Positions 47,431 to 58,138 of a DNA stretch of 64,000 nucleotides are shown in pieces. The DNA is taken from positions 124,001 through 188,000 of the forward strand of contig JAURVB010003056.1 of assembly GCA_033002965.1 (NCBI GenBank), given 5' to 3'. The stretch is from Piper betle (taxonomy: Eukaryota > Streptophyta > Magnoliopsida > Piperales > Piperaceae). Numbering within the stretch: the first letter of the stretch is position 1; each line of letters begins with the position of its first letter. The notes below the pieces were generated by a model that did no database searches, was not told the DNA's origin, and saw nothing but the letters and a program-made list of their open reading frames with translations. The translations under genes and the position numbers were made by a program.

Positions 47431-49240
47431 AGTCCCACCAATCTAGGAGTTGAAACAGCTTTGATCCCATTTGAGGTATACATTTTTAGGCCCTTTCAAT
47501 GTTTGACACATATTTCCCCAGGGAGCTGTTAAAATTTGCAAGGAAGGCTCATGTACAACTTTTAAAGTTAATAGGCAAAGACTTAAGCTTTATCTTGGAG
47601 GTAATGTTCTTGTACATCGAACCTTTATTACTCTCTCCCCACATTAAGTATGTTGGAATAGTCTAGCTGATGACTATAAATTTAGCGCTTCATGGGAGGC
47701 AACCCATGTTTTTTATTTATTTGCTATAAGATAGGTTATTTAGTTTTAATTCGAGAGTTTCTAGTTTTATTTTGGTTTGTGTTTTATCCCCTCCAATTAC
47801 TTTGTCTTAACATGGAAGTCCTTTTGTTTTGTTATTCTAAGTCTAATTTTTTTAGCATTGGGACAATGCATTGTTTAAGTTTGGGGGGGGTTTACTTGCT
47901 AGTAGTTATTTTTAGGGTTGTGTCATTGGTGTTCTTCTTTATTTCATATTGTTCATCCAACTTATTAATTTGTTTGATGATAGAAGTGTTCGTTATTTTT
48001 CTTTATTTGATAATATAATATGAAGAAATTCTATGGGTGTCTATATTGTGAGTTGAGTGTGAATGTTTTTCCCTATATAATTTTTTTTAACTCCTAGCTT
48101 TGATTTTGTTGATGCTTAGATGATGTTTATGCTATTGTTAATACAATTGAAGAAAGTGATCTAGAATTCTAGTAAAGATTTTCTTGAGGCGAAATCATAG
48201 GTGACTTGTCATGATAGAAGTGATGTAGGTGAGTTTGTTAACCAGGTCCTTTCAAGCTATCCTTATTTATCCTTGTTTTAGCCAATTTTGAGCCGTAAAA
48301 TTGACCTGTTCTGCTTGTTTTCCTATGATATTAATAGACTTAGCCTTTATTTTATTTTATTTATCATTGTTTGTTAATTATCCTAATCTAAAACCTTAGT
48401 AATTGATTTTTTCCAAGGTTGGAATGAATTGATTACTAAATGAGAATGATATTTTGGGGTATGGAGTTGAAAAAATTTTTATGTTTTAAAGAAATTTTAT
48501 GTGTGTTTTTGGAAGCAGAATGTGAATGAATGGATGAAATTATTGGTGACAAGGATTTTAATTAATTTGTTTCAAACTTGGAAAGCGTCTTCAGCTAGGG
48601 TTTATTACTTTTGATCTTAATATCAATTTTTAGCCTTTAGCCTAGCCCCATTACAACCTAAAAAATCCTATTGATCTTGATTGACAAGGTACTTATATTA
48701 GTGGAGAGAAAATTTACACTTGAACTTATGGAGAATTTGATTTAATTGTATTGGATGATGGTATAAGTTGATTCTAAACTCATTTGAGAGATAAGTTTGG
48801 GAGTTTTATTTTCTTTTCATATTGGGAAATACGTTTGCATCTTTATTTTACAAGTGGATATCTTATGAATTTTAGAATGTTATTATTTGATTTCAAGGAA
48901 TAATATTCGTGCACTAATGAGAAGTTATAAATTGATTTGTTGGATGGGCTGTGTGGAGTGGAGAAAATGAGTTGAGTCTAGTTTAGGTTTTGCTCGGGAC
49001 TAGCAAATATTCAAGTTTGGGGGTGAAACCGCCCTGGGTCTTTATTTTGTGGGTGAAGAAAAACAAAATAGTATATTTTTGGTGAGAGGTACTTGGATGG
49101 TTATTTAATGTGAATATAGATTCTTAATTAGGTTTTATATGGATGCAAGTGTCGATCGACTCAATAGAATTATTCCATTGTGTTTGTTAATTATGTTTAG
49201 GCATGTGCGTTAAGCGATGACACTAGTACTAACCATGATT
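47431..49240. other. 3' non-coding part of the Athila-type element and flank
   Basis: Contains GCGCTTCATGGGAGGCAACC (47688), GCATTGGGACAATGCATTG (47857) with a following G-run, and GGGACTAGCAAATATTCAAG (48998), phrases characteristic of the region before the 3' LTR in Athila-like elements. A 108-codon frame at 47692-48018 is hydrophobic by composition and not supported. Confidence 0.4.
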
Positions 49241-49790
49241 TGTTGAGAGAAATTCCCAAAGTTGGAGATCAACAACAACGAACACAAGATATGGGAAAAT
49301 AATACCTAAGAAATAAAATAAAATAAAACCAAAAGAACATAGATTTAACGTGGAAAACCATCCTTCTATCAAGAGTCAAAAACCATGGGACCACAACAAA
49401 CAATTCACTACTTTAACCAAAAATTACAGCTGTCAAACATATAGAGATGTATAGAGATGTACAAGAAGATTACTCACCCAACCTATACTATTGAGATTAC
49501 AAGATTTCTCTTTCTCAATACTCTATAAAAGATTAAACTGGTGAATAATATATTTCCCTCTTCTTATCTCTATATCTCTTTTCCTTTATCTTTCACATTC
49601 TGTCTTATCTTGTCTTATCCTATTTTAGAATGAGGCAAATGAGTCTCTATTTATACAGATGGTTTGAGGCCCTTCATCTTCTATTAAACAACAAACAACC
49701 ACTTCTATTTGGTATCTCGAGATTCCTTAAATATTTCAAGTGTGACAATGAGTTATATATCATTAATATTCATAATTACAAATATTAACA
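49241..49790 (-). repeat. LTR, left copy
   Basis: 550 bp; it has an extra ATAGAGATGT duplication near 49441 relative to the right copy. Confidence 0.85.
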
Positions 49791-51060
49791 ATCTCCCACT
49801 TAGACTCCAATTGAAACACACAAGTCCTGATTCTTCCTCCACTTGTGCATTGCATAAGTCCTTCACCTGCATGTTAGTACAAGTTTTCTCCATTCCTTTC
49901 TACACAAGAGGATGTCCCCCTTATATAGAACCTCTCCATGTTTATCCTCAACTCCAGAGATTTAGATTCCTACACATCTCCAACAACCTACACCCGTCAA
50001 CATCCTTATCTCCAATGCAGATGAGGCTTATCTCCATGTCGATCATGCATATCTTCTAGAGTTAATTGCAACCAACCTCCACCGTTGGCTAAGGATTGAT
50101 CTTGATAACTATCAACACTGTCATCGTCCTTATTGGCAAATCCACTCAAGCATATCCTTTGGCACATGCTGGTTGCATGGTCAAACGCTCCTGATTTGAC
50201 CAACTAGTCTTGGCCAACAGTCCCCTCTCAGCGCTTCCAATAAACTGCACGCTCCAAATACTTGCATTGAGGCATTACTTGGCAACTCGACCCAAATACC
50301 GTAATCCCGGTAATTTTCTCGGTCATGTCCAAGCACCCGTGCTCGCTCACATATCGCTATGCTGCTCGTCTCGGCACGCCTGGTATTTATATCAGTACAC
50401 TCATCATCAACCTCACTCTGCTGATATGTGCTCGTTGCTGCTCGGCCTGGTGTTCGGTCATCACATCCCTCGAACTCGCAACCTAAAACCCGTACGCCTC
50501 TGAGGTTTCCTCTTGCCCAAACTGACATGCTCAGTACTGGTTACCAATCATAATGCCGATATGTCCCATCGAGTACTGGTACTTTGCTCATTCCAAATCC
50601 TAGAACTCGCTAGTACGCCTTGGTCACTCAACACGCTCCATGCACCACAACTTGATCTTTGCCTGCAACTCTAACACGAATTAACATTGGTCAAGTTGTT
50701 TCCACCACTCAAATAGCAGCTGACTATCCGTCTTGGATGCAGGATGACTAGGAACAACTGCCAAACACTAGCTCCCGACGAGTCCAACAGACTAGACATG
50801 TAGCAGTCCTCCCCCACCAATGAGACTCGATGTCTTCATCAGAGGGTCAAGTCCTCCACAACACTTCTTGTTCTTACTCTCCAATTGCCACAAGTCCTCC
50901 TTTTCCCAGCTAGACTCGCTTCTCGGTTCCCCCTTCCACTTGATAAGACACTCTGTAACATCCCAAAATCTTAGTCTAATAAAAGACTGAAATGAGATGT
51001 TAAACATAATTTAACTACTAACATACAATTTAGTAAAAGCAAATTTCAAAAGAATAATCA

Positions 51061-51285
51061 TAACCACTCAACAATCAACACCAATCATAAATACATACAT
51101 AAACATAACCACTCAACAATCAACAACAGTTATAAATACATACATAAACATAACCACTCAACAATCAATAGCAGTCATAAATACATACATAAACATAACC
51201 ACTCAATAATCAACAACAATCATAAATACATACATAAACATAACCACTCAACAATCAACAACAATCATAAATACATGCATAGTCA
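51061..51285 (+). repeat. 45-bp minisatellite, five units
   Basis: Units start TAACCACTCAACAATCAACA at 51061, 51106, 51151, 51196 and 51241 and end ATACATACATAAACA; a few substitutions between units. Confidence 0.9.
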
Positions 51286-51347
51286 TAACATAATTAATTT
51301 CACTTTATCATTTCACTTTCATTTTCATAGCCTAATTACTTCTATAC

Positions 51348-51486
51348 CCACTTGCGTAGGTTGTCGAAAATCACTTCCATACCCACTTACGTAGCTTGTC
51401 AAAAAATCACTTCCATCCCCACTTGCGTAGGTTGTCAAAAAATCACTTTCATTCCCACTTGCGTAGGTTGTCGAAAATCACACACA
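51348..51486 (+). repeat. 34-36-bp minisatellite, four units
   Basis: Units start CCCACTTGCGTAGGTTGTC at 51348, 51382, 51418 and 51454, followed by AAAATCACTTCCAT. The second unit has two changes. Confidence 0.85.
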
Positions 51487-53409
51487 ACACATTCAAAAAT
51501 GATGCACATACACTTACACAAAAAGATAACATACTCATATCATACAAAAAAAATACATACATACTCATATCCAAAAAAACACATCACCCACCAAATTTTT
51601 TCTTTTTTTCTGTTTGAGAAAGATATGCTTATGTAGACATGAAAACGAACATGAAAAGTCATCACTCATAAATACTTACACTCGAAATATGAGAAGTCAT
51701 CACTCATAAATACATACACTTGAGATACGAAAAGTCATAAATCATGAATACATACACACTCGAAATATGATAAGTCATTCCATAAAACTTATGAAAATAA
51801 ATCTATAAATATTACCTTTATTTAATAATATTTAAGACTAATTTCGAGACAAAATACCCGAGTTATTTTTGTGGTGTTACACACTCCATCTATTCCTTTG
51901 AAGTCCCCAGGCTGCCGTGCCTATACTCCAAAATCCTCCCACCTTTTTTCCAAATTGTTGTCAGATAGTAGGGGAGCTCTCTTCAGACAAGCTCTCCTCG
52001 GGTTGACCAAATCCTCATGGAAAGGTTCGAGAAAACTAACATGGAAAACTAGGTAAAGCTTGTACCCCATGGACCTTCTCCACCTCACAAGGACCATCGT
52101 ACCTTTGCACCGATACACCTTGGTACGCTCTGATTTTCTCCCAAATCAGTGGCGTGAGCTTCAGATTTACTTTGTCCCCCAAACTAAATGACAATGCCCT
52201 CGACTTAGTATTTCTCTTCATTTTGCTCGTTGCCTCGGCCAAAGAATCCATTGCATCTTGTACAGTCAGACACCGTACTCCACCTCCCTGTGGAGCAACC
52301 TCTAGTGGTGTAAGAGGCTGGTAGCCCGTAACAACTTCAAAAGGACTAAGCCCTATAGCTGAATAACGATGTAGTTTATAACAAAACTGTGCCACCTCAA
52401 GAAGTTTCAACCAGCTCCTCTAGCTGGCTATGACGAAATGCCTCGATGCATTCGCCCTCTTAGTCTACCCATCAGACTGAGAATGATTAGCTGTAACAAT
52501 GTCGATCAAGACCACAGTACTTCCCCACGTTCTTGAAGAACCATTCGGCAATAGTCTCGCTGAGCACCCTTGTGATATTGCTGTGAATATGAGTACTTAG
52601 AAAACTGACCCACTAACCTTGCTGACATTCCCTTCACCCTAGGGAATCTGGACACTAAGTCCATTGAGACTGAGCTCCATAGTCTCGAAGGTGTAGGTAG
52701 TGGCTACAACAACCCAGCCTCAAACCTTCTCTCCACCTTATATTGCTGACTCACTCAAACAGGATCTAACAAAACTTCATTATTAGCCTCCATTCTCGGC
52801 CAATAATACACCCTAGACATTAGAATGTGCACCCGGTCCCTACTTGGATGTCTTACCCACTGGGACTAGTAGTGACTCCTCCTTAAGCTTTCGTCTTAGT
52901 CTACCACCCGTAGGGATACATAGCTGACCCCTACTAGCATAGACTAACTCATCATCTAACCAATACATGCAAGTCCAACCCCTGCTGACTCTGTCAACCA
53001 ACTTCTTGTCCTCTAGATCTGACTTCGCCAACTCTCTTATCTGCCCCAGTAGCTCCTGCCACCTTGCCTATCTCAGAGATTTCTTCTGCTGGGTCCTAAA
53101 GAATGTGTTAGCTATATTGTCCATGATGACAATGAACTCAAATCCCAACAAGCAAACCCGCCATACTCTTAGACAATGCACCATGGCCTCTTGCTATTGT
53201 ATACTGCCCACGACTGTCTGAAGCATCTGTCACCACTCCAAATAGTTGATGCATTTGCTTCTCATATAGATGATCCACAATCTTCATCCTCTACCATTGA
53301 TAATTTGTTCCATTAAATTTCTCAATCTTCCTAGTCTTGGAAGTGTCTGCCATGACTCCCACTCAAATTAAGATCTGATTGAATGAAAGTTCCTACCGAC
53401 AGTGCCAAT

Positions 53410-53945
53410 TGTTGAGAAAAATCCCCAAAGTTGGAGATCAACAATAGCGAACACATAATATGGGAAATAATGCCTAAGAAATAAAATAAAACAAAACTAA
53501 ATGAATAGAGATTTAACATGGAAAACCCTCCTATCAAAAATCAAAAACCACGGGACCACAACGAACAATTCACTACTTCAACTAAAAATTACAGCTGTCA
53601 AACATATAGAGATGTACAAGAAGATTACTCGCCCAACCTATACTATTGAGATTACAAGATTTCTCTTTCTCAATACTCTGTAAAAGATTAAACTGGTGAA
53701 TAATATATTTCCCTCTTTTTATCCCTATATCTATTTTCTTTTATCTCTCACATCATGTCTTCTCTTGTCTTATCCTATTTTAGGATGAGGCAAATGAGTC
53801 TCTATTTATAGAGATGGTTTGAAGCCCTTAATCTTCCATGGAGCAACAAATAGCCACTTCTGTTTGATATCTCAAGATTTCTTTAGTTTTTCGAGTGTGA
53901 CAATGAATTACATATTATTAATATTCATAATTACAAATATTAACA
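53410..53945 (-). repeat. LTR, right copy
   Basis: 536 bp; on the minus strand this is the 5' LTR, ending next to the primer-site-like sequence. Confidence 0.85.
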
Positions 53946-53950
53946 TGATT

Positions 53951-55850
53951 TAGGTATTAAGCATCTTAGAAAATTAGGGTCATTATAGAGTCAATCCCTC
54001 TCTCTTAAAAATTGTTGACCTCAAATAGGGGAGAGGAGGAGATTGTGTGTTTTGATGATGAGATTGTGTGGTTCGTTCAGTTCTCGAATATTGAACTCAA
54101 TGAACATATTTATTGCATAAAAAGTAGAGATTTATGCATACTAACTCTTGTTTAAATTAAATTATGATTGTATTCTTATTTTCTTATAATGCATGATGAA
54201 TTGTTATTAATAAATAGATATGTTGTAATTTTATAAAATTTTACATATATGTAATCTAGTTATCGTGCTAGTTAATCAATAGTAGGAAGATTATATTAAA
54301 ATATCTTATTATATTATGCTTTGATGGTATAAATTGCTAGAATGAGTAATTCCATGTAAACTCATCGTGTGTATTAATAAAATAAAGAGTCTAACTTGTT
54401 TAGATGTTGTGAATTGATACTGCGATTGAGTTTGTAGAAGTTGGGATGTGAAAATTGATTTATAATCACTAACATTGGCATTGTCCCATAAGGATTACAA
54501 TACACCTAATACCCACCCAAATTTTGGTGTCTAAGTGCATGCTAGATTATGTTTGTTTACAATCCTCATAACCAGGATGATATATTTCAGATAGGACAGT
54601 AAAATCCTGACGTATGTCCAACATACCAATGCCAAAAACCCGCTTCTCTCCCTACCAATCAATGGTCAAAAAGTATATTAACTACTTATCATATAAGCTA
54701 TGCGCATTTTGAAAGACCTCAAATAAATAACTTCACTAAAAAGTTAACAAATGCTCCCTAAAACCCAAAATTATATATTAGGGATGTATATTTATGACCC
54801 TCATAATATGGAATGATATGAGATGCATCCACACACATTCACAACACTCAAGGAATTTTCCATGCTAAACAAAGCATCAATCATCAACTAGGAAGATTAC
54901 CCTTTTATTAGTTTTATTTTAAGTAATTGTCATGACTTAATCCTACCAATTAACCCCCAAACAAAAATATGAATGTTGCCAACCAACAGCCTTGAGCTTT
55001 AGCGCAAATGTTTGTTGTGGCTTGGCGCGACCTTGTGCTTTGGTGCAAAACACTAATTGAATTATTTCTGGCAAATCGACCAAATCTATTGGGCTAGAGT
55101 TAGGTGCAAACTCTAAAGTTAATTATCATATTCATTATTATTTTGTGTACTTAGTGATTTTATCAATAACATAGAATTGCCTCACCATGTAACAATTAGA
55201 TGGGAGCATGACTTGTAGCCTTGGCAGACAAGGTGGTGGAAGATTCTATATTAGATAATTAATATTAATTATTTAATTGGACTTGTTTTAATTATTTTTG
55301 GATTCTATGTATTATTATATAGCAGTGGAACATAGTTATGTCGTATGATATTACTTTGAATAATTATCAATTGCTTGCAATAAAATGGCATATAAATTTA
55401 CTTATTCAATTTATATTGTTAATTATTATATTTGAATAATTTAAATAGTTATTTATTGCATACTTGCTCTCTTGTTATTTATTATTCTATGTATTAGTTC
55501 ATTGGGGTTTAGATTATCAGACCAAAAGTAGCCCAATCCAATAAAATTGAGTGGCTCGTCACAATACACGTATACTACGCAGTTTTCAACAATCTATAGC
55601 AATATAATGGTTTAGGTATACGTAGTTTTCAACAATCTATATCACTATAATGTTTTAGGTTTACAGCTTATGAATGCCAATCATATCTATGTGTAAAGGC
55701 TCATGCAAGACTTTGTATTGCTCTGACTTTACTCACCACAACTCTGGTCCACCACAAAAAAATAAAAATGATCACAATCATTGTTTATGAAGAAAAAAGA
55801 TGATCACAATCAATTGGGAAGCTGGTTTACAAGAATGATCATATTGGCTA
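53951..55850. other. Intergenic, repeat-rich, no gene recognised
   Basis: AT-rich. It contains a 43-bp imperfect tandem duplication with AGTTTTCAACAATCTATA at about 55582 and 55625. No domains or element borders were found. Confidence 0.35.
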
Positions 55851-55896
<46 letters not shown>

Positions 55897-55898
55897 AT

Positions 55899-56790
55899 AC
55901 TATGGTGCGCTGCCATAAGGGCAGCGCACCATGCGGCACCAAATCTGGGCCGCTGGATTTCAATCCAGCGGCCCAGATTTGATAAGCCGCCTCAGACCGC
56001 CTGAGACCCGCCAACCCGCAACCCAACCGTCCCTTCGCCCATCCATTCGCCTGCCCGCTCGTCCGCCAGCTTGACCGCCCTCCGCCGCTGCCCGCTCCCC
56101 GTCGCGGCGCCCCATCCCGCCGCCTCCCTCCCGCCCCGCCGGCCCCTCTCCCGCCACTGCCTGCCACCGCGCCCCCCACCCCGTTCCCCCTTGCCCTCGG
56201 CCGCGCCCTTCCAACCCTTCCCCCCATCAGCCCACGGGCTGGGGCGCGAGGGTGTTGGAAGGGGCACGGCCGGGGGCAAGGGGGAATGGGGGTGGGGGCG
56301 CGGTGGCAGGCAGTGGCGGGGGAGGGGCCGGCGGAGCGGAGGGAGGCGGCGGGATGGGGCGCCGCGACGGGGAGCGGGCAGCGGCGGAGGGCGGTCGAGC
56401 TGGCGGACAGGCAGGCGTGGGTGGTGGGTAGCGACAGGCGGGGGAGACGGCTGGGGGTTGCTGGCGCGGCAGCGGGGGTTGGAAGGGGTGGCCGGGGGTG
56501 AGGGGGGAACAGGGGGGTGCAGGCAGGGGCCGGGGAGGGCGCCGGCGGGGCTAGGGGGGTCGTCGCGGCGGGGGGTGGGCGGCCCGACGAGCCGTCGCGG
56601 ACAAACAGACTGCCGGTGAGCCTCGCGAACAAACGGGCGGGCGGGTCTAAGGCGGGTCTGACGGGTCTGACGGGTCTGAAAATCAAATTTAAGATAGTGA
56701 AATCTAGGCCACTGGATTTCAATCTAACAGCCCAGATTTGGCAGCGCATGGTACGTTGCCAAAAAGGGCAGCGCACCATTGCGCTGCCCT
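55899..56790. mobile_element. Fold-back element 2 inserted in a (TA)n tract, with a long internal hairpin
   Basis: Bounded by (TA)n on both sides (to ~55890 and from ~56791). The left end reads TATGGTGCGCTGCCATAAGG; the right end reads, on the minus strand, AAGGGCAGCGCAATGGTGCG. A nearly palindromic motif GCCGCTGGATTTCAATCCAG lies near the left end and a diverged copy near the right. Inside is a second, almost perfect inverted repeat of about 170-180 bp per arm (about 56055-56230 and 56238-56415) with only a few bases between arms. A 333-codon minus-strand frame spanning it is Pro/Ala/Arg-rich and follows from GC content. No transposase was recognised. Confidence 0.75.
56055..56415. repeat. 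Long near-perfect inverted repeat (hairpin)
   Basis: The left arm contains GACCGCCCTCCGCCGCTGCC and the right arm its exact complement GGCAGCGGCGGAGGGCGGTC. Matching continues to a centre near 56234 with few mismatches. A transcript through this would fold into one long GC-rich hairpin. Confidence 0.8.
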
Positions 56791-56816
56791 TATATATATA
56801 TATATATATACATTAA

Positions 56817-57087
56817 TGATGCTATGCGCTGTCCTGTTTGGCAGCGCATAGGAGGGGGGCCGTTGGATTTTAATCCAACGGCCCTCCCACGTCTTCCCCC
56901 CCCCCCAACCGCCCTCGCCCATAGCCACCGCCCCACCGGCTTGCTACCACTCCCCTCACCCCTTCCCGCCGCTCCCCCGCCCTATGGGGGGGGAAGAGGT
57001 TGGGGGCCGTTAGATTGAAATCGAACGGCCCCCTCTTATGCGCTGCCCCTACACTACCAAACACCAAATAGGGCAACGCATAACACT

Positions 57088-57093
<6 letters not shown>
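56817..57093. mobile_element. Fold-back element 3 inserted in a (TA)n tract
   Basis: About 275 bp between (TA)n tracts. The left end has TATGCGCTGTCC...GGCAGCGCATA and the palindrome CCGTTGGATTTTAATCCAAC; the right end has the inverted GGCCGTTAGATTGAAATCGA followed by TATGCGCTGCCC and GGGCAACGCATAA. The core is C-rich. It shares the GGCAGCGCAT subterminal motif with element 2, 30 bp to its left. Confidence 0.7.
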
Positions 57094-57123
<30 letters not shown>

Positions 57124-57160
57124 ACAATATATATATATATAACAATATATATATATATAT
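57085..57160. repeat. (TA)n microsatellite with AACA interruptions
   Basis: Three TA runs separated by AACAATATA. It forms the right flank of fold-back element 3. Confidence 0.8.
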
Positions 57161-57937
57161 TTGTTGATGTAGAGGAGCTTTCAATTGCTAGCTAGCTAAA
57201 GAAAAGAAAAAAGGAAAGAATGTTCTTCACAAACCCATTTTGTGGCTGGTCTTAAACCTTCAATCTCCACCACAGAAGCATGAAGCCATTTATGGCCAGA
57301 GCTGAGACATATTCTTCGTCTCCTCTTCCAACCACAAGAAACTTGACCATCTGAATCAAGAACAACCCAGTAGAGTTGTTGCAGGTCGCTTTAAACGGCT
57401 CTTGCAATTGTTGAAGACAGAGACATATATAAAAAGTTGGCAAATATATGTGTTCTAATTGGTAGTTATCCCTCCAAAATTTTATGCATAATTATTTAGA
57501 GTTATCCTTCCAAAATTTTTTGGAAATTTTTTATGCATTTTGTTTATGGTGTAATTAGGTTTCCCTCCAAAATTTTTTGGAGAATTTTTATGCATGTCAT
57601 TTTATTATCACGAGTATATATGCCATACGGCTAGATAAGAATGATTATAATGTGGGGCACTCTTATTGGGGAGTTTGCATATGTGTCCTACAGATTATAT
57701 TTCTGATTTTAAGAAATTGTATATTAAGGGGTTAAGGAATGGGGAAAAATCATTAATCAAACATTATTTTCCTTCTAATAAAATACCAAAGAAAATTTTC
57801 CATTTTCCATTTTCTTAATTAATCCAATAAAATGTTAAGATTATAAAATTGTCATATTATTTTATTACCTAATAAATTTTTATCCGTCAACTAAACAAAC
57901 CCTAGAAATGGTTATAATCTATATATATATAAAGTAG

Positions 57938-57979
<42 letters not shown>

Positions 57980-58080
57980 TATGAAAATAATAATGAATAA
58001 AATTTGACAATGAAATATCAAATATACCCCCACCTGAAAGCGGGCCCCACAACTGACAGTCGTCCTACCATAACTCACCG
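57161..58080. other. Intergenic with (TA)n tract
   Basis: A long (TA)n tract lies at 57943-57978. A 63-codon minus-strand frame (57252-57443) ending LLWWRLKV is not recognised. The last part is upstream sequence of the HAD gene. Confidence 0.35.
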
Positions 58081-58138
58081 CGAGCTATATACCGCGACAT
58101 ACTTGCTGGAGATCCCCGCCGGAGGCCTTCGCCGGCGC

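Larger units (their letters stand above)
43598..49091 (+). mobile_element. Athila-type Ty3/gypsy element, internally deleted, 3' LTR missing
   Basis: Order seen: LTR (43598-44886); primer-binding site TTGGCGCCATTTCCGAGGAA just after it (about 44899), resembling the tRNA-Asp complement used by Athila elements; a gag-protease frame (45034-47430); then ~1.6 kb of non-coding Athila-like 3' sequence with G-rich AAGTTTGGGGG tracts (about 47877 and 49014). There is no reverse transcriptase, RNase H or integrase, and no second LTR before the next element begins at 49241. It could only have moved with proteins from elsewhere. A PPT-like phrase TTTTTGGTGAGAGG occurs both just left of the LTR (43582) and at 49077. 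Confidence 0.75.
50954..51881. mobile_element. Solo LTR inserted in the chromodomain region
   Basis: It starts TGTAACATCCCAAAATC and ends GTGGTGTTACA, flanked by perfect CACTC duplications (50949-50953 and 51882-51886). Length 928 bp, with no internal domain. It splits the host element's coding remnant between HVSFLEPF and KWKGEP, so it is younger than the host. It contains two minisatellite-like arrays. Confidence 0.85.
50800..53345 (-). pseudogene. Remains of RNase H, integrase and chromodomain
   Basis: Minus-strand fragments, in order from the right: a short gag-like start (53353-53240); RNase H tail with MDNIANTFF and ARWQELLGQ (~53135-53045); the region before the integrase zinc finger with YWLDDELVY (~52965) and IPTGGRLRRKL (~52890); a badly broken integrase core (~52800-52420); integrase C-terminal part with EVAQFCYKLHRYSAIGLSPF (~52400-52340) and LGDKVNLKLTPLIWEKI (~52190-52140); VFHVSFLEPFHEDL (~52035); then, beyond the nested solo LTR, chromodomain-like CLIKWKGEPRSESSWEKED (~50945-50890). 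Many stops and shifts are present, and protease and reverse transcriptase are not recognisable. Not functional. Confidence 0.75.
49241..53945 (-). mobile_element. Decayed Ty3/gypsy chromovirus-type element with both LTRs
   Basis: Direct repeats 49241-49790 and 53410-53945 start TGTTGAGA and end AAATATTAACA. The 5 bp TGATT lie directly outside both ends (49236-49240 and 53946-53950), so the borders are exact. Coding remains are on the minus strand, so the right LTR is the 5' LTR. A primer-site-like TTGGCACTGTCGGTAGG (minus strand, from 53409) follows it, and a purine tract AAGTGGGAGAT precedes the other LTR (about 49791-49801). The LTR copies differ at several percent of sites and by small indels, so the insertion is not recent. 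A second, younger solo LTR sits inside at 50954-51881. Confidence 0.85.

Noticed and set aside
47692..48018. 108-codon hydrophobic frame, possible env-like gene
   Set aside because: T-rich composition gives Phe/Leu/Ile by default; no signal peptide plus ectodomain pattern, so an env-like gene is not supported.
55778..56779. 333-codon minus-strand open frame
   Set aside because: It lies across the fold-back hairpin, is almost entirely Pro/Ala/Arg/Gly, and mirrored frames are open on the other strand. The GC content explains it.
57252..57443. 63-codon minus-strand frame ending LLWWRLKV
   Set aside because: No recognisable domain, no TATA or splice support; probably chance.
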